Source of the DNA: Fidelibacterota bacterium
GTDB taxonomy: Bacteria; Fidelibacterota; Marinisomatia; SCGC-AAA003-L08; TS1B11
Length of the DNA stretch: 5,225 nt
Direction: 5' to 3'
Assembly: GCA_022564085.1 (NCBI GenBank)
Contig: JADFMC010000162.1
Location: 1-5,225 of the forward strand
Shown piece by piece: positions 1-4,726 of the stretch; the first letter of the stretch is position 1; every line of letters begins with the position of its first letter. The position numbers and the translations under genes were made by a program. The notes under the pieces are model-generated. The model had not been told where the DNA came from. It did no database searches and worked only from the letters and a program-made list of their open reading frames with translations.

Positions 1-227
1 CACTGCTTTAGCTGCTCCAACCGCTCGGCTACCCACAGTTTGATCAGCGCCTGGCGGGCTACACCCAGTCGTTTGGCTTCCCGGTCCAGGCGTTGGACCA
101 TCCAGAGAGGGAAATCCACGTTTACCCGCTTGGGCCGCAGCTCGGGCCGGTTGGCCTGGGATAAGTCCAGGTGAGAGGTGATATCCTCACCGGCGTCAAA
201 TTTTCGATCTAGATCCGTAGCCTTCAT
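1..227 (-). CDS. brnA: BrnA-type ribbon-helix-helix antitoxin (C-terminus cut by window edge)
   Basis: This is the antitoxin of a type II toxin-antitoxin pair. It should neutralise the neighbouring BrnT toxin and repress the operon by binding its promoter. The first 75 residues are visible. An acidic N-terminal segment (MKATDLDRKFDAGEDI, then HLDLSQA) is the probable toxin-binding part. It is followed by a ribbon-helix-helix DNA-binding domain: strand KRVNVDFP (residues 33-40), helix WMVQRLDREAKRLG (42-55), then ARQALIKLWVAERLE (57-71). These match the CopG/BrnA-like antitoxin pattern in which LGVTRQALIK-type sequences form the second helix. Such proteins are about 75-90 residues, so only a few residues should be missing past the edge. 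The ATG lies inside the 3' end of the toxin gene (32-base overlap, +1 frame). It is preceded by GAGGAG ten bases upstream, a good ribosome binding site within the toxin gene, which implies translation from the same mRNA. It is too short at the edge to call a stop. Family confidence is high. The name brnA follows the usual naming for this family and its partner. Confidence 0.85.
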   Translation of the reverse strand, partial: MKATDLDRKFDAGEDITSHLDLSQANRPELRPKRVNVDFPLWMVQRLDREAKRLGVARQALIKLWVAERLEQLKQ

Positions 228-477
228 ATAATGCAATCTCCTCTGGCCGCAAGCGCCGCACCGAGATGATCCTGATTCGGTCGCCGCGGTAAGTGATGAT
301 CCCCGACCAATGCCGGCCACCGCTCTTGCCGATAACCAGGTACCGGGGTTCGTCGTCGGTGCGGGCCGGTATCTCGATCAGGTCCAGGTCGTCCCATAGC
401 GTCTGAGCCTGGATGAAGTCAATGCCGTGTTTCTGCTGATTGATCAGACTTTTACGGTCATCGAACTCAAATCCCAT
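196..477 (-). CDS. brnT: BrnT family toxin (predicted ribonuclease)
   Basis: This is the toxin of the pair, 93 residues, the usual length for BrnT. Characterised BrnT has a RelE-like fold and cleaves RNA, inhibiting translation. Visible family features are the N-terminal FEFDDRKSL with KHGIDF (residues 16-21), where the pattern is 'F-x-W/F-D ... N-x-x-KHG-v-s-F'. A central strand follows (PRYLVIGKS, 44-52). The basic C-terminal signature is GDRIRIISVRR (65-75) followed by LRPEEIALYE (76-85). The toxin gene precedes the antitoxin gene, as in brnTA operons, and the two overlap by 32 bases. The ATG at 477-475 is the only start that fits the family N-terminus. No Shine-Dalgarno sequence precedes it, and the predicted transcript begins only a few bases upstream, so it may be translated from a leaderless or nearly leaderless mRNA. 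That would keep toxin output low relative to the antitoxin, which has a good site. The basic signature residues and KHG motif are intact, so nothing visible suggests inactivation. Confidence 0.88.
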   Translation of the reverse strand: MGFEFDDRKSLINQQKHGIDFIQAQTLWDDLDLIEIPARTDDEPRYLVIGKSGGRHWSGIITYRGDRIRIISVRRLRPEEIALYEGYGSRSKI

Positions 478-480
478 ATC

Positions 481-509
481 GGTATATAACTTATACCCTT
501 TTGGTATAA
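481..509. promoter_or_regulatory. Probable autoregulatory operator: three alternating GGTATA half-sites
   Basis: GGTATA (481-486), TATACC (492-497) and GGTATA (503-508) occur in alternating orientation. Each is separated by five bases, so the starts are exactly 11 bases apart, one helical turn. The right pair extends to a perfect 7-base inverted repeat, TTATACC (491-497) and GGTATAA (503-509). The sites overlap the -10 box, the spacer and the predicted transcription start. Ribbon-helix-helix antitoxins bind such closely spaced short sites as arrays of dimers, so repression by the BrnA/BrnT complex is the likely role. Binding is inferred. Confidence 0.65.
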
Positions 510-517
510 TATGTCAA
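490..517 (-). promoter_or_regulatory. Sigma70-type promoter of the brnT-brnA operon
   Basis: On the minus strand a perfect -35 box TTGACA (517-512) is followed, after 16 bases, by TATAAG (495-490), which matches the -10 consensus at five of six positions. Transcription should start near 483, only about six bases before the toxin ATG at 477. It overlaps the half-site array at 481-509. Assignment is by sequence pattern only. Confidence 0.7.
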
Positions 518-575
518 CTGTGAAGTCAGGTTTACTGGCGGGTCGCTAGCGGATATGCGGTTTCACGGTTCAGCA

Positions 576-623
576 AATATTGACCATAGAACGCCGGGCG
601 ATTGGCCGATGTTGACCAATATT
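576..623. repeat. Inverted repeat straddling the plsY stop codon
   Basis: AATATTG (576-582) and CAATATT (617-623) form a 7-base inverted repeat with a 34-base loop. The word TTGACCA also occurs twice in direct orientation (580-586 and 612-618), 32 bases apart. The structure starts inside the plsY stop codon. There is no GC-rich stem with a following U-run, so it is not a standard terminator. It may be a weak 3'-end structure or chance. The rest of the plsY-brnT spacer (about 530-621) shows nothing recognisable. Confidence 0.3.
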
Positions 624-1269
624 ACCGCCGCCTTAGGATCATAGCCTTTTCAAAGCGGTTCTCCGTGCCGGCCCGGAGGCGGGCCAGATTGCCGCGGTGG
701 GTGAACCAGATGAACAGGGTGATGACGACACTGAAATAGCCCAGGGTGGAATTCAGGGTACCGTAGCGCAGGTAGGTGATCAGGGGGAAGAGGGACACGG
801 CCGCTACCGAGCCCAGCCCCACGTAGCCGGTGGTTATCAGTACCAATATCCATACTGCCAGCCCCAACAGGACGGCCACCGGGAACAGGTGGATCAGCAT
901 CCCCGCCAGCGCGCCCACACCTTTGCCGCCCCTGAAGCCGGCGAAGATGGTGAAGGTGTGCCCCAGCACGGTCGCAGCGCCGCACAGAATGGCGGTTAGA
1001 GGCGGATTATCGAACGGTATCTCCCCCAGCAGGCCACCGAAAGTTAGTCCAGCTATCAACGCTGCCGCCAGCCAACCCTTGAACATATCCGCTACCACCA
1101 CCACCAGGGCCGGCTTCCAGCCCAGGACCCGGAAGGCATTGGTGGCGCCGGCGTTGCCGCTGCCGTGGTCCCGGATGTCGATCCCCCGGGTGACGCGGCC
1201 CATTATAATGCTGGTGGGGATACTCCCAACCAGGTAGCTGATCAGCAGCAGTAGCAATAATAATATCAT
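622..1269 (-). CDS. plsY: Acyl-phosphate:glycerol-3-phosphate acyltransferase PlsY
   Basis: PlsY transfers the acyl group of acyl-phosphate to the sn-1 position of glycerol-3-phosphate, making lysophosphatidate, the first step of membrane phospholipid synthesis in most bacteria. It is an integral inner-membrane enzyme. The 215 residues fit the family (about 190-220). The conserved motifs are all present in order: GSIPTS (15-20), SGNAGATNAFR (37-47), D61 with K64 in ADMFKG, GH (103-104), FRGGKGVG (112-119) and the C-terminal THRGN (190-194) followed by GTENRF (201-206). Hydrophobic segments lie at about 2-24, 53-78, 92-110, 120-145, 150-168 and 176-190. The ATG at 1269 gives the typical hydrophobic N-terminus leading into GSIP. 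GGGG at 1278-1275, five bases upstream, serves as ribosome binding site. The start overlaps the stop of the upstream DAK2 relic as ATGA, so translation is probably coupled to it. The basic tail (ILRRR) is normal. Nothing suggests loss of function. Confidence 0.95.
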   Translation of the reverse strand: MILLLLLLLISYLVGSIPTSIIMGRVTRGIDIRDHGSGNAGATNAFRVLGWKPALVVVVADMFKGWLAAALIAGLTFGGLLGEIPFDNPPLTAILCGAATVLGHTFTIFAGFRGGKGVGALAGMLIHLFPVAVLLGLAVWILVLITTGYVGLGSVAAVSLFPLITYLRYGTLNSTLGYFSVVITLFIWFTHRGNLARLRAGTENRFEKAMILRRR

Positions 1270-1562
1270 GCTATCCCCACAGGTTGCAGTGCCAGAATCA
1301 AGGAGCCGGGCCCCATGTGGGCTCCCAGGGCGGCGTCGGCAATGGCCACTGCCGTGCGGCCGGCATGCGATTGCGCCGTGTCGGGCTGGTCCACAATCGC
1401 CGGCGGGGTAAAGCCCATGTTGGTGCCAGTATTGCCGTCTGGCACCGGGTAGACATTGATCTTATTGAGAAACGACTGGCGGGCCAGCAGCCGCCGGATA
1501 CCGGCCCTCAGGCCACGGTGCAGGCGCATTCCGTCTAAGTAGGTTATCCGGTCTCTCAGCAT
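1266..1562 (-). pseudogene. Truncated, degenerate DAK2-domain (FakA/YloV-type fatty acid kinase) N-terminus
   Basis: The 98-residue frame resembles the start of DAK2-domain proteins, the ATP-binding subunit of fatty acid kinase, which are sometimes fused to a DegV/FakB domain. It has YLDGMRLHRGLRAG (8-21) and then NVYPVPDGNTGTNM (36-49), clearly the family's N-[VA]-[FY]-PVPDGDTGTN-[ML] nucleotide/Mg site. Two signs of decay are visible. The second acidic ligand of DGDTG is Asn (N44). The later 'GARGNSG-x-IL' motif has become GAHMGPGSLIL (80-90). The frame then stops at residue 98, whereas the DAK2 domain alone is about 200 residues and FakA about 550. No continuation exists, because plsY begins at the same spot (ATGA overlap). 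No good ribosome binding site precedes the ATG at 1562. A weak promoter-like pair (TTGACT 1616-1611, TAGCCT 1592-1587, spacer 18) lies upstream. Loss of most of the gene by deletion is the simplest reading. The remnant may persist because it carries expression signals for plsY. A functional short protein is possible but unlikely. Confidence 0.65.
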
Positions 1563-1921
1563 AGCATTATGGCGATTTGCCGCTGAAGGCTAAGCAGGCC
1601 GGGCGGTGAAAGTCAACTCAAAGTTTTGTCGGTGCATGAGCCGGCGGTTCGACACTAGGTGGAATCCCTCCAGCGGGGAGGCTCGATCATAGATGCTCGA
1701 GGCTTACCCTGAGCTTGCCAAGGGTTGGATATTGGACGAAGAATGCTACCGCCTGAATCCTGATCCTCAGGGGTTATTTTGAATGTGGCAGGCATTTAAA
1801 CGTAGCCCCCACATCAGCCAGTAGAAATCCTCAACGGTCGTCACGATCTACCAATTCAAAGAGCGCCCTTACAATAGCTCTCGCTTGTAGTCGGATCTGG
1901 CGGGATAATCATCCGGTTGGC
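1563..1921. other. Gene-free spacer between the DUF885 gene and the DAK2 relic
   Basis: About 360 bases without a convincing coding region on either strand. It holds one copy of a CCTGAGC-type repeat (1707-1730) and the weak promoter-like pair described for the DAK2 relic. The part just after the DUF885 stop contains only a five-base-pair potential hairpin (1860-1864 with 1877-1881), too weak to call a terminator. A 29-codon plus-strand frame (1693-1782) is too short to support. The rest shows no recognisable structure. Confidence 0.55.
1707..1730. repeat. Short interspersed repeat, copy 1 (CCCTGAGC...AAGGG type)
   Basis: CCCTGAGCTTGCCAAGGG (1707-1724) is an imperfect palindrome (CCCT...AGGG with TTG/CCAA in the centre), continued by TTGGAT. 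Over 1708-1730 it aligns with 3914-3937 with one gap and two substitutions. The sequence resembles the CCCTGAGCCTGTCGAAGGG element that I recall as common between genes of many unrelated bacteria. The role of that element is not known to me. Confidence 0.5.
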
Positions 1922-3688
1922 TTATCCGCCGGTCTTGGTTGCCCTAATCCAAGCTGTGATCCCTTCCTCCAGGATGCCCAGCGGAACAGCTCCCCTGCCA
2001 AGCACCATGTCGTGGAATGCCCGGATATCGAACTGCTCGCCCAACTCCCGGGTTGCCCTCTCCCGCAGCTCCCGGATCTTCAGTTGCCCGATTTTGTAGG
2101 CCAGGGCCTGACCGGGCCAGACTATGTAACGGTCCACCTCGGAAGTAATATTCAGTTCGGTCAGGGCGGTATTATCCAGGAAAAAGTCGAGGGCCTGTTG
2201 ACGGCTCCAGTGCTTATGGTGCAGGCCGGTGTCCACCACCAGGCGTACGGCCCGCCACATCTCGTAGGTGAGCTGGCCGAACTTGGAATAGGGATCCTGG
2301 TATAAGCCCAGCTCTTCACCCAAGCTTTCCGAATATAGCCCCCACCCCTCAACGTAGGCGGTATAGCCGCCGTATTTGCGGAAATTGGGCAAATCCCCCA
2401 ATTCCTGGGCGATGGCGATCTGCAGGTGATGTCCGGGAACGGCCTCGTGGATGGCCAGGGCCTCCATCTCGTACTTGGGCCGCGCCTTGAGGTTAAAGGT
2501 GTTGGCGTAGAAGATGCCCGGCCGGGAGCCGTCGGCGGCCGGTGGGCGGTAGTAGGCGGTGGTGGAGGCGGGGGCCTCATAGTCGGGGATCGGCTGTACC
2601 CCGTAGGTCATGCGCGGCAGGTGGCCGAACAGCTTGGCTAGCTCGGGATCGATCCGTTTGCAGATATCGCGATAGCCCCGCAACAGGTCTTCGGGTTCGG
2701 TATAATAGAATTGGGGATCGGTGCGCAGGAACTCGATAAACTCATGGAAACTGCCCTTGAAGCCCGACTCCGCGATCACCCCCACCATTTCGACCATGAT
2801 GCGTTTCACCTCACTCAGACCGAGCTGGTGGATCTCGTCGGGTGTCTGAGCTGTGGTGGTCATGAGCTGCACCTGGTATTGGTAATATTCTTCACCCCCA
2901 GGCAGGGACCAGGCCCCCACTTCCACATTAGCGGTGGGATAATATTCCTCAGTGAAGTAGGTTTTGAAAGCCTCGAAGGCCGGCATGACCTGCTCGACAA
3001 TAGCCCGGTGCCCGGCGGCAGTCAGCCGCTCCCGGTCCTCCCCATTCACGGCATCCGGGAACCGCGTGAAAGGCGCATAGAATGGGCTATTCTCGACTTC
3101 GACCTTTAATTGGGCCTCAAGCTGCTCGGGAACGCTGCGCAACGGCACCTGGGCCGCCACCCAGCCCAGCTCCTGGCCCCGGCGCATGAGAATAGTGGTC
3201 TGCTCGATGACCCGTGGTATCCGGTTCAGGCGGGCCAGATAATCCTCGTAATCCTTAACGTGGCGGAACTTGGTTAGCGCGGGAAGAGTGGGCAGGTCGA
3301 TCTGGATGCCGCCCATCTGGTTCACCGGCATATATTCGGTGTGGAAGGCAAATCCCCGGATCTCGTTCTCCAGATCGAGCGAATAAAGGTCATAGTTGAG
3401 CTGGTCCGCCGGTGAAAGCGCTTTGCGATTAATGGCCAGCAGCCGATCTTGAGACTGCCGAGTGTGTGCCTGCCGCCGGGCAATGGCCTCCAAACTCAAA
3501 TCGGTAAAATAATCGTTGTAGCGGTCGTCCCCCAGATAAGTGGCAAAGGTGGGAAATTCCTTCAGGGCCCACTCCCAATCCTCATCAAAAAGGGCGTGCA
3601 GGTTGCGAGTGGCCCGATTGGGAGCGCCACACGACTGAAAAACCATAGCCGCCATTAAGAGTAATGATGTCAATTGGATTAATTTCAT
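1922..3688 (-). CDS. DUF885 family lipoprotein, probable zinc-dependent peptidase
   Basis: A complete 588-residue protein of the DUF885 family, normally 550-620 residues. The N-terminus is a lipoprotein signal: basic MK, a hydrophobic stretch (residues 3-17) and a lipobox-like FQSC with the lipidated Cys at 20. The mature protein should therefore be membrane-anchored on the outside of the cytoplasmic membrane or in the outer membrane. The family signature HEAVPGHHLQ (414-423) is present, with His414, Glu415, His420 and His421 as probable metal and catalytic residues. YVEGWGLYSE (445-454) follows, offering Glu447 or Glu454 as further ligand. Downstream are DTGLHHKHWS (486-495) and YIVWPGQALAYKIG (521-534), also typical conserved blocks. 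The signature resembles zinc metallopeptidases, so peptide or peptidoglycan-stem cleavage outside the cytoplasm is plausible. The substrate cannot be read from sequence. The ATG at 3688 is preceded by GAAGG at nine bases and gives the signal peptide directly. The gene stands alone, with spacers of about 360 and 470 bases around it, so it is probably transcribed singly. I saw no convincing promoter or terminator. All signature residues are intact. Confidence 0.92.
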   Translation of the reverse strand: MKLIQLTSLLLMAAMVFQSCGAPNRATRNLHALFDEDWEWALKEFPTFATYLGDDRYNDYFTDLSLEAIARRQAHTRQSQDRLLAINRKALSPADQLNYDLYSLDLENEIRGFAFHTEYMPVNQMGGIQIDLPTLPALTKFRHVKDYEDYLARLNRIPRVIEQTTILMRRGQELGWVAAQVPLRSVPEQLEAQLKVEVENSPFYAPFTRFPDAVNGEDRERLTAAGHRAIVEQVMPAFEAFKTYFTEEYYPTANVEVGAWSLPGGEEYYQYQVQLMTTTAQTPDEIHQLGLSEVKRIMVEMVGVIAESGFKGSFHEFIEFLRTDPQFYYTEPEDLLRGYRDICKRIDPELAKLFGHLPRMTYGVQPIPDYEAPASTTAYYRPPAADGSRPGIFYANTFNLKARPKYEMEALAIHEAVPGHHLQIAIAQELGDLPNFRKYGGYTAYVEGWGLYSESLGEELGLYQDPYSKFGQLTYEMWRAVRLVVDTGLHHKHWSRQQALDFFLDNTALTELNITSEVDRYIVWPGQALAYKIGQLKIRELRERATRELGEQFDIRAFHDMVLGRGAVPLGILEEGITAWIRATKTGG

Positions 3689-3913
3689 TTCTTCGGGCCT
3701 TCATATAGAATTACGGTTGGAGAGAGTATCATGCCCAATTGGTGTCCGCCGGCTGCCTGGAATAGTAATACGCCGGGACGGGCCTAAGGCCTTAAAATTT
3801 ACCACTGGCCGAAGACAATCCAAAATGTCAGTACGAATGCTCGATGGGATCCCACCAGCGGCGGGGCTTGCCCTTCTGGGCGTAGCCCTGGCCGGGCAGG
3901 CCCAACGGGCGAG

Positions 3914-3937
3914 CCTGAGCCTGCCGAAGGATTGGAT
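3914..3937. repeat. Short interspersed repeat, copy 2
   Basis: CCTGAGCCTGCCGAAGGA followed by TTGGAT matches 1708-1730 with one gap and two substitutions, in the same orientation. It lies upstream of the DUF885 gene, while copy 1 lies downstream. This copy is closer to the form CCTGAGCCTGTCGAAGG that I recall as widespread in bacterial spacers. Confidence 0.5.
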
Positions 3938-4031
3938 CAAAGGGGTAGAATCCACCCGGCTGATCTGCCAGTAGGCGGATTGATCCCATTCCTCTTGGGC
4001 TGTTCTTTATGGCTCATCGCTACTTCACACC

Positions 4032-4082
4032 CCTTTGCGCCTTTGCGGCTAGTTCCTCGGGGTATGCCTTTGTGCCTTTGTG
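4032..4082. repeat. Two tandem pairs of an 8-base word (CCTTTGCG x2, CCTTTGTG x2)
   Basis: CCTTTGCG occurs twice back to back (4032-4039, 4040-4047). After 19 bases, the variant CCTTTGTG occurs twice back to back (4067-4074, 4075-4082). The pairs are 35 bases apart and differ only by C/T at the seventh base. On the minus strand they read CACAAAGG and CGCAAAGG, like the ACAAAGGCACAAAGG-type repeats often seen in spacers of environmental bacterial genomes. Function unknown. Confidence 0.6.
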
Positions 4083-4110
4083 GTTAGATCTTCCACCCAC
4101 CAAGCAGCTT

Positions 4111-4138
4111 GTCCGGCGCAATCCGCCAGCCTGCGGAC
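4111..4138. repeat. Short hairpin-forming sequence after the GltS-like gene
   Basis: TCCGC (4122-4126) and GCGGA (4133-4137) form a perfect five-base-pair stem with a six-base loop. An alternative pairing, GTCCG (4111-4115) with CGGAC (4134-4138), excludes it. It starts about 20 bases past the symporter stop on the minus strand. No U-run follows, so an intrinsic terminator is not supported. Confidence 0.3.
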
Positions 4139-4156
4139 TGATCTTCAGGGACTATT

Positions 4157-4726
4157 TTACTTGCGGCGGGCCTTGAAGCGCAGCGCCCCCGTCAGCCGCC
4201 AGATGGCCATCATCAGAATAAAATAAGCCACCAGGATGCCCAGCGTGATCCAGTAGCCGGTGAGCTGGCTGGTAAACATGCCATTGAACACCGTCATAGG
4301 CAATGTGAGCACGAACAGCAACGGCGCGCCGATGAGCAGGGCCACACCGCTGCCGTAGACCAGGTCCTCGGCCACCGGGGTCTCGAAATGGGGGTCGGTG
4401 ACTCGCACCAGCACCAGTCCCGAGTTGATGGTCCCGGTGAGATCGCCGAATATCCCGATGAAGCGCTCGAAGTGGTAATCATCGAAGGCCCGCCACATGA
4501 GCCAGCGGTGGAAGGCATAGGTCGCCAGACCGGCCAGGAGCGACATCAGCAAAAGAGGCCAGCGGTAGGCCCAGACGATATTGAAGCTGATGGCGGCGAT
4601 GGAGGCGGCCACCAGGTAGTCCATGAACAGGCCGGCGCTGCGGGTCATGAGGCCTCGATCGATGAGGTAGCCCCAGCCGGTCTTGTCGATCAGCTTCCGG
4701 GCTAACAGAGTGATCAGGCCGCCCAC
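4157..4726 (-). CDS. GltS-like sodium:glutamate symporter, C-terminal part (after a frameshift)
   Basis: The second half of a GltS-family sodium:dicarboxylate/glutamate symporter, an inner-membrane transporter with two inverted repeats. The frame opens with GTG at 4726 and no ribosome binding site. Its first residues (GGLITLLARKL) continue naturally from the end of the upstream frame (IIWSFHFVW), so this is not an independent gene. Hydrophobic segments lie at about 35-52, 55-72, 123-147 and 157-176. The conserved block is GIFGDLTGTINSGLVLVRV (residues 91-109), followed by TDPHFETPVAEDLVYGSG (110-127). I recognise it as the second-repeat pore motif of GltS-like proteins from diverse bacteria (pattern TGT-x3-GL-x-LLR-x2-DP). 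The end is basic (ALRFKARRK), as expected for a cytoplasmic tail. Either the gene is a pseudogene or one base was lost in sequencing or assembly. The family call rests on motif memory without a search, and the substrate is uncertain. Confidence 0.7.
   Translation of the reverse strand: MGGLITLLARKLIDKTGWGYLIDRGLMTRSAGLFMDYLVAASIAAISFNIVWAYRWPLLLMSLLAGLATYAFHRWLMWRAFDDYHFERFIGIFGDLTGTINSGLVLVRVTDPHFETPVAEDLVYGSGVALLIGAPLLFVLTLPMTVFNGMFTSQLTGYWITLGILVAYFILMMAIWRLTGALRFKARRK
4714..4726 (-). other. Frameshift site in the GltS-like gene (missing G in GGG run)
   Basis: On the minus strand GTG TGG GCG GCC TGA ends the first frame. With one more G the reading is GTG TGG GGC GGC CTG ATC (V-W-G-G-L-I), continuing into the second frame. 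The site lacks a heptameric slippery sequence of the X-XXY-YYZ type, so programmed frameshifting is unlikely. A one-base deletion, or a sequencing or assembly error, is the better explanation. Confidence 0.75.

Larger units (their letters stand above)
3689..4156. other. Gene-free spacer with several repeats, between the GltS-like and DUF885 genes
   Basis: About 470 bases. Both strands have open frames of about 85 codons over 3701-3974. Their translations look like read-through of a repeat (Arg/Pro/Gly-rich, no motif, fully overlapping on opposite strands, no ribosome binding site), so I treat the stretch as non-coding. It contains a CCTGAGC-type repeat (3914-3937), an 8-base tandem repeat pair (4032-4082), a perfect short hairpin (4122-4137) and a small GGCCT-A-AGGCC palindrome (3781-3791). 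The DUF885 promoter should lie in 3690-3790, but I see no box pair good enough to report. Confidence 0.6.

Noticed and set aside
697..999. Open frames on the plus strand (and a third minus frame) across plsY
   Set aside because: They are shadows of plsY: low-complexity translations without motifs, while the minus frame carries all PlsY signatures.
1693..1782. A 29-codon plus-strand frame with protein-like composition (MLEAYPELAKGW...)
   Set aside because: It overlaps the CCTGAGC repeat, has a stop directly before the ATG, no ribosome binding site and no recognisable family. Too short to support.
1860..1881. Possible terminator after the DUF885 gene (AGAGC/GCTCT stem, then TTT)
   Set aside because: Only five base pairs with a 12-base loop and three T. 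Too weak for an intrinsic terminator.
2012..3109. Several plus-strand and alternative minus frames within the DUF885 gene
   Set aside because: They overlap a complete gene with intact family motifs, and their translations are Pro/Arg/Gly-rich with no recognisable domains.
3745..3979. Possible terminal inverted repeats (TCCGCC at 3745-3750, GGCGGA at 3974-3979) marking a miniature element
   Set aside because: Only six bases match and similarity does not extend inward. No target-site duplication was seen, so chance is likely.
4714..4726. Programmed -1 frameshifting in the GltS-like gene
   Set aside because: No slippery heptamer is present. Slippage of the Trp codon TGG onto GTG would pair poorly, and no such control is known to me in this family.
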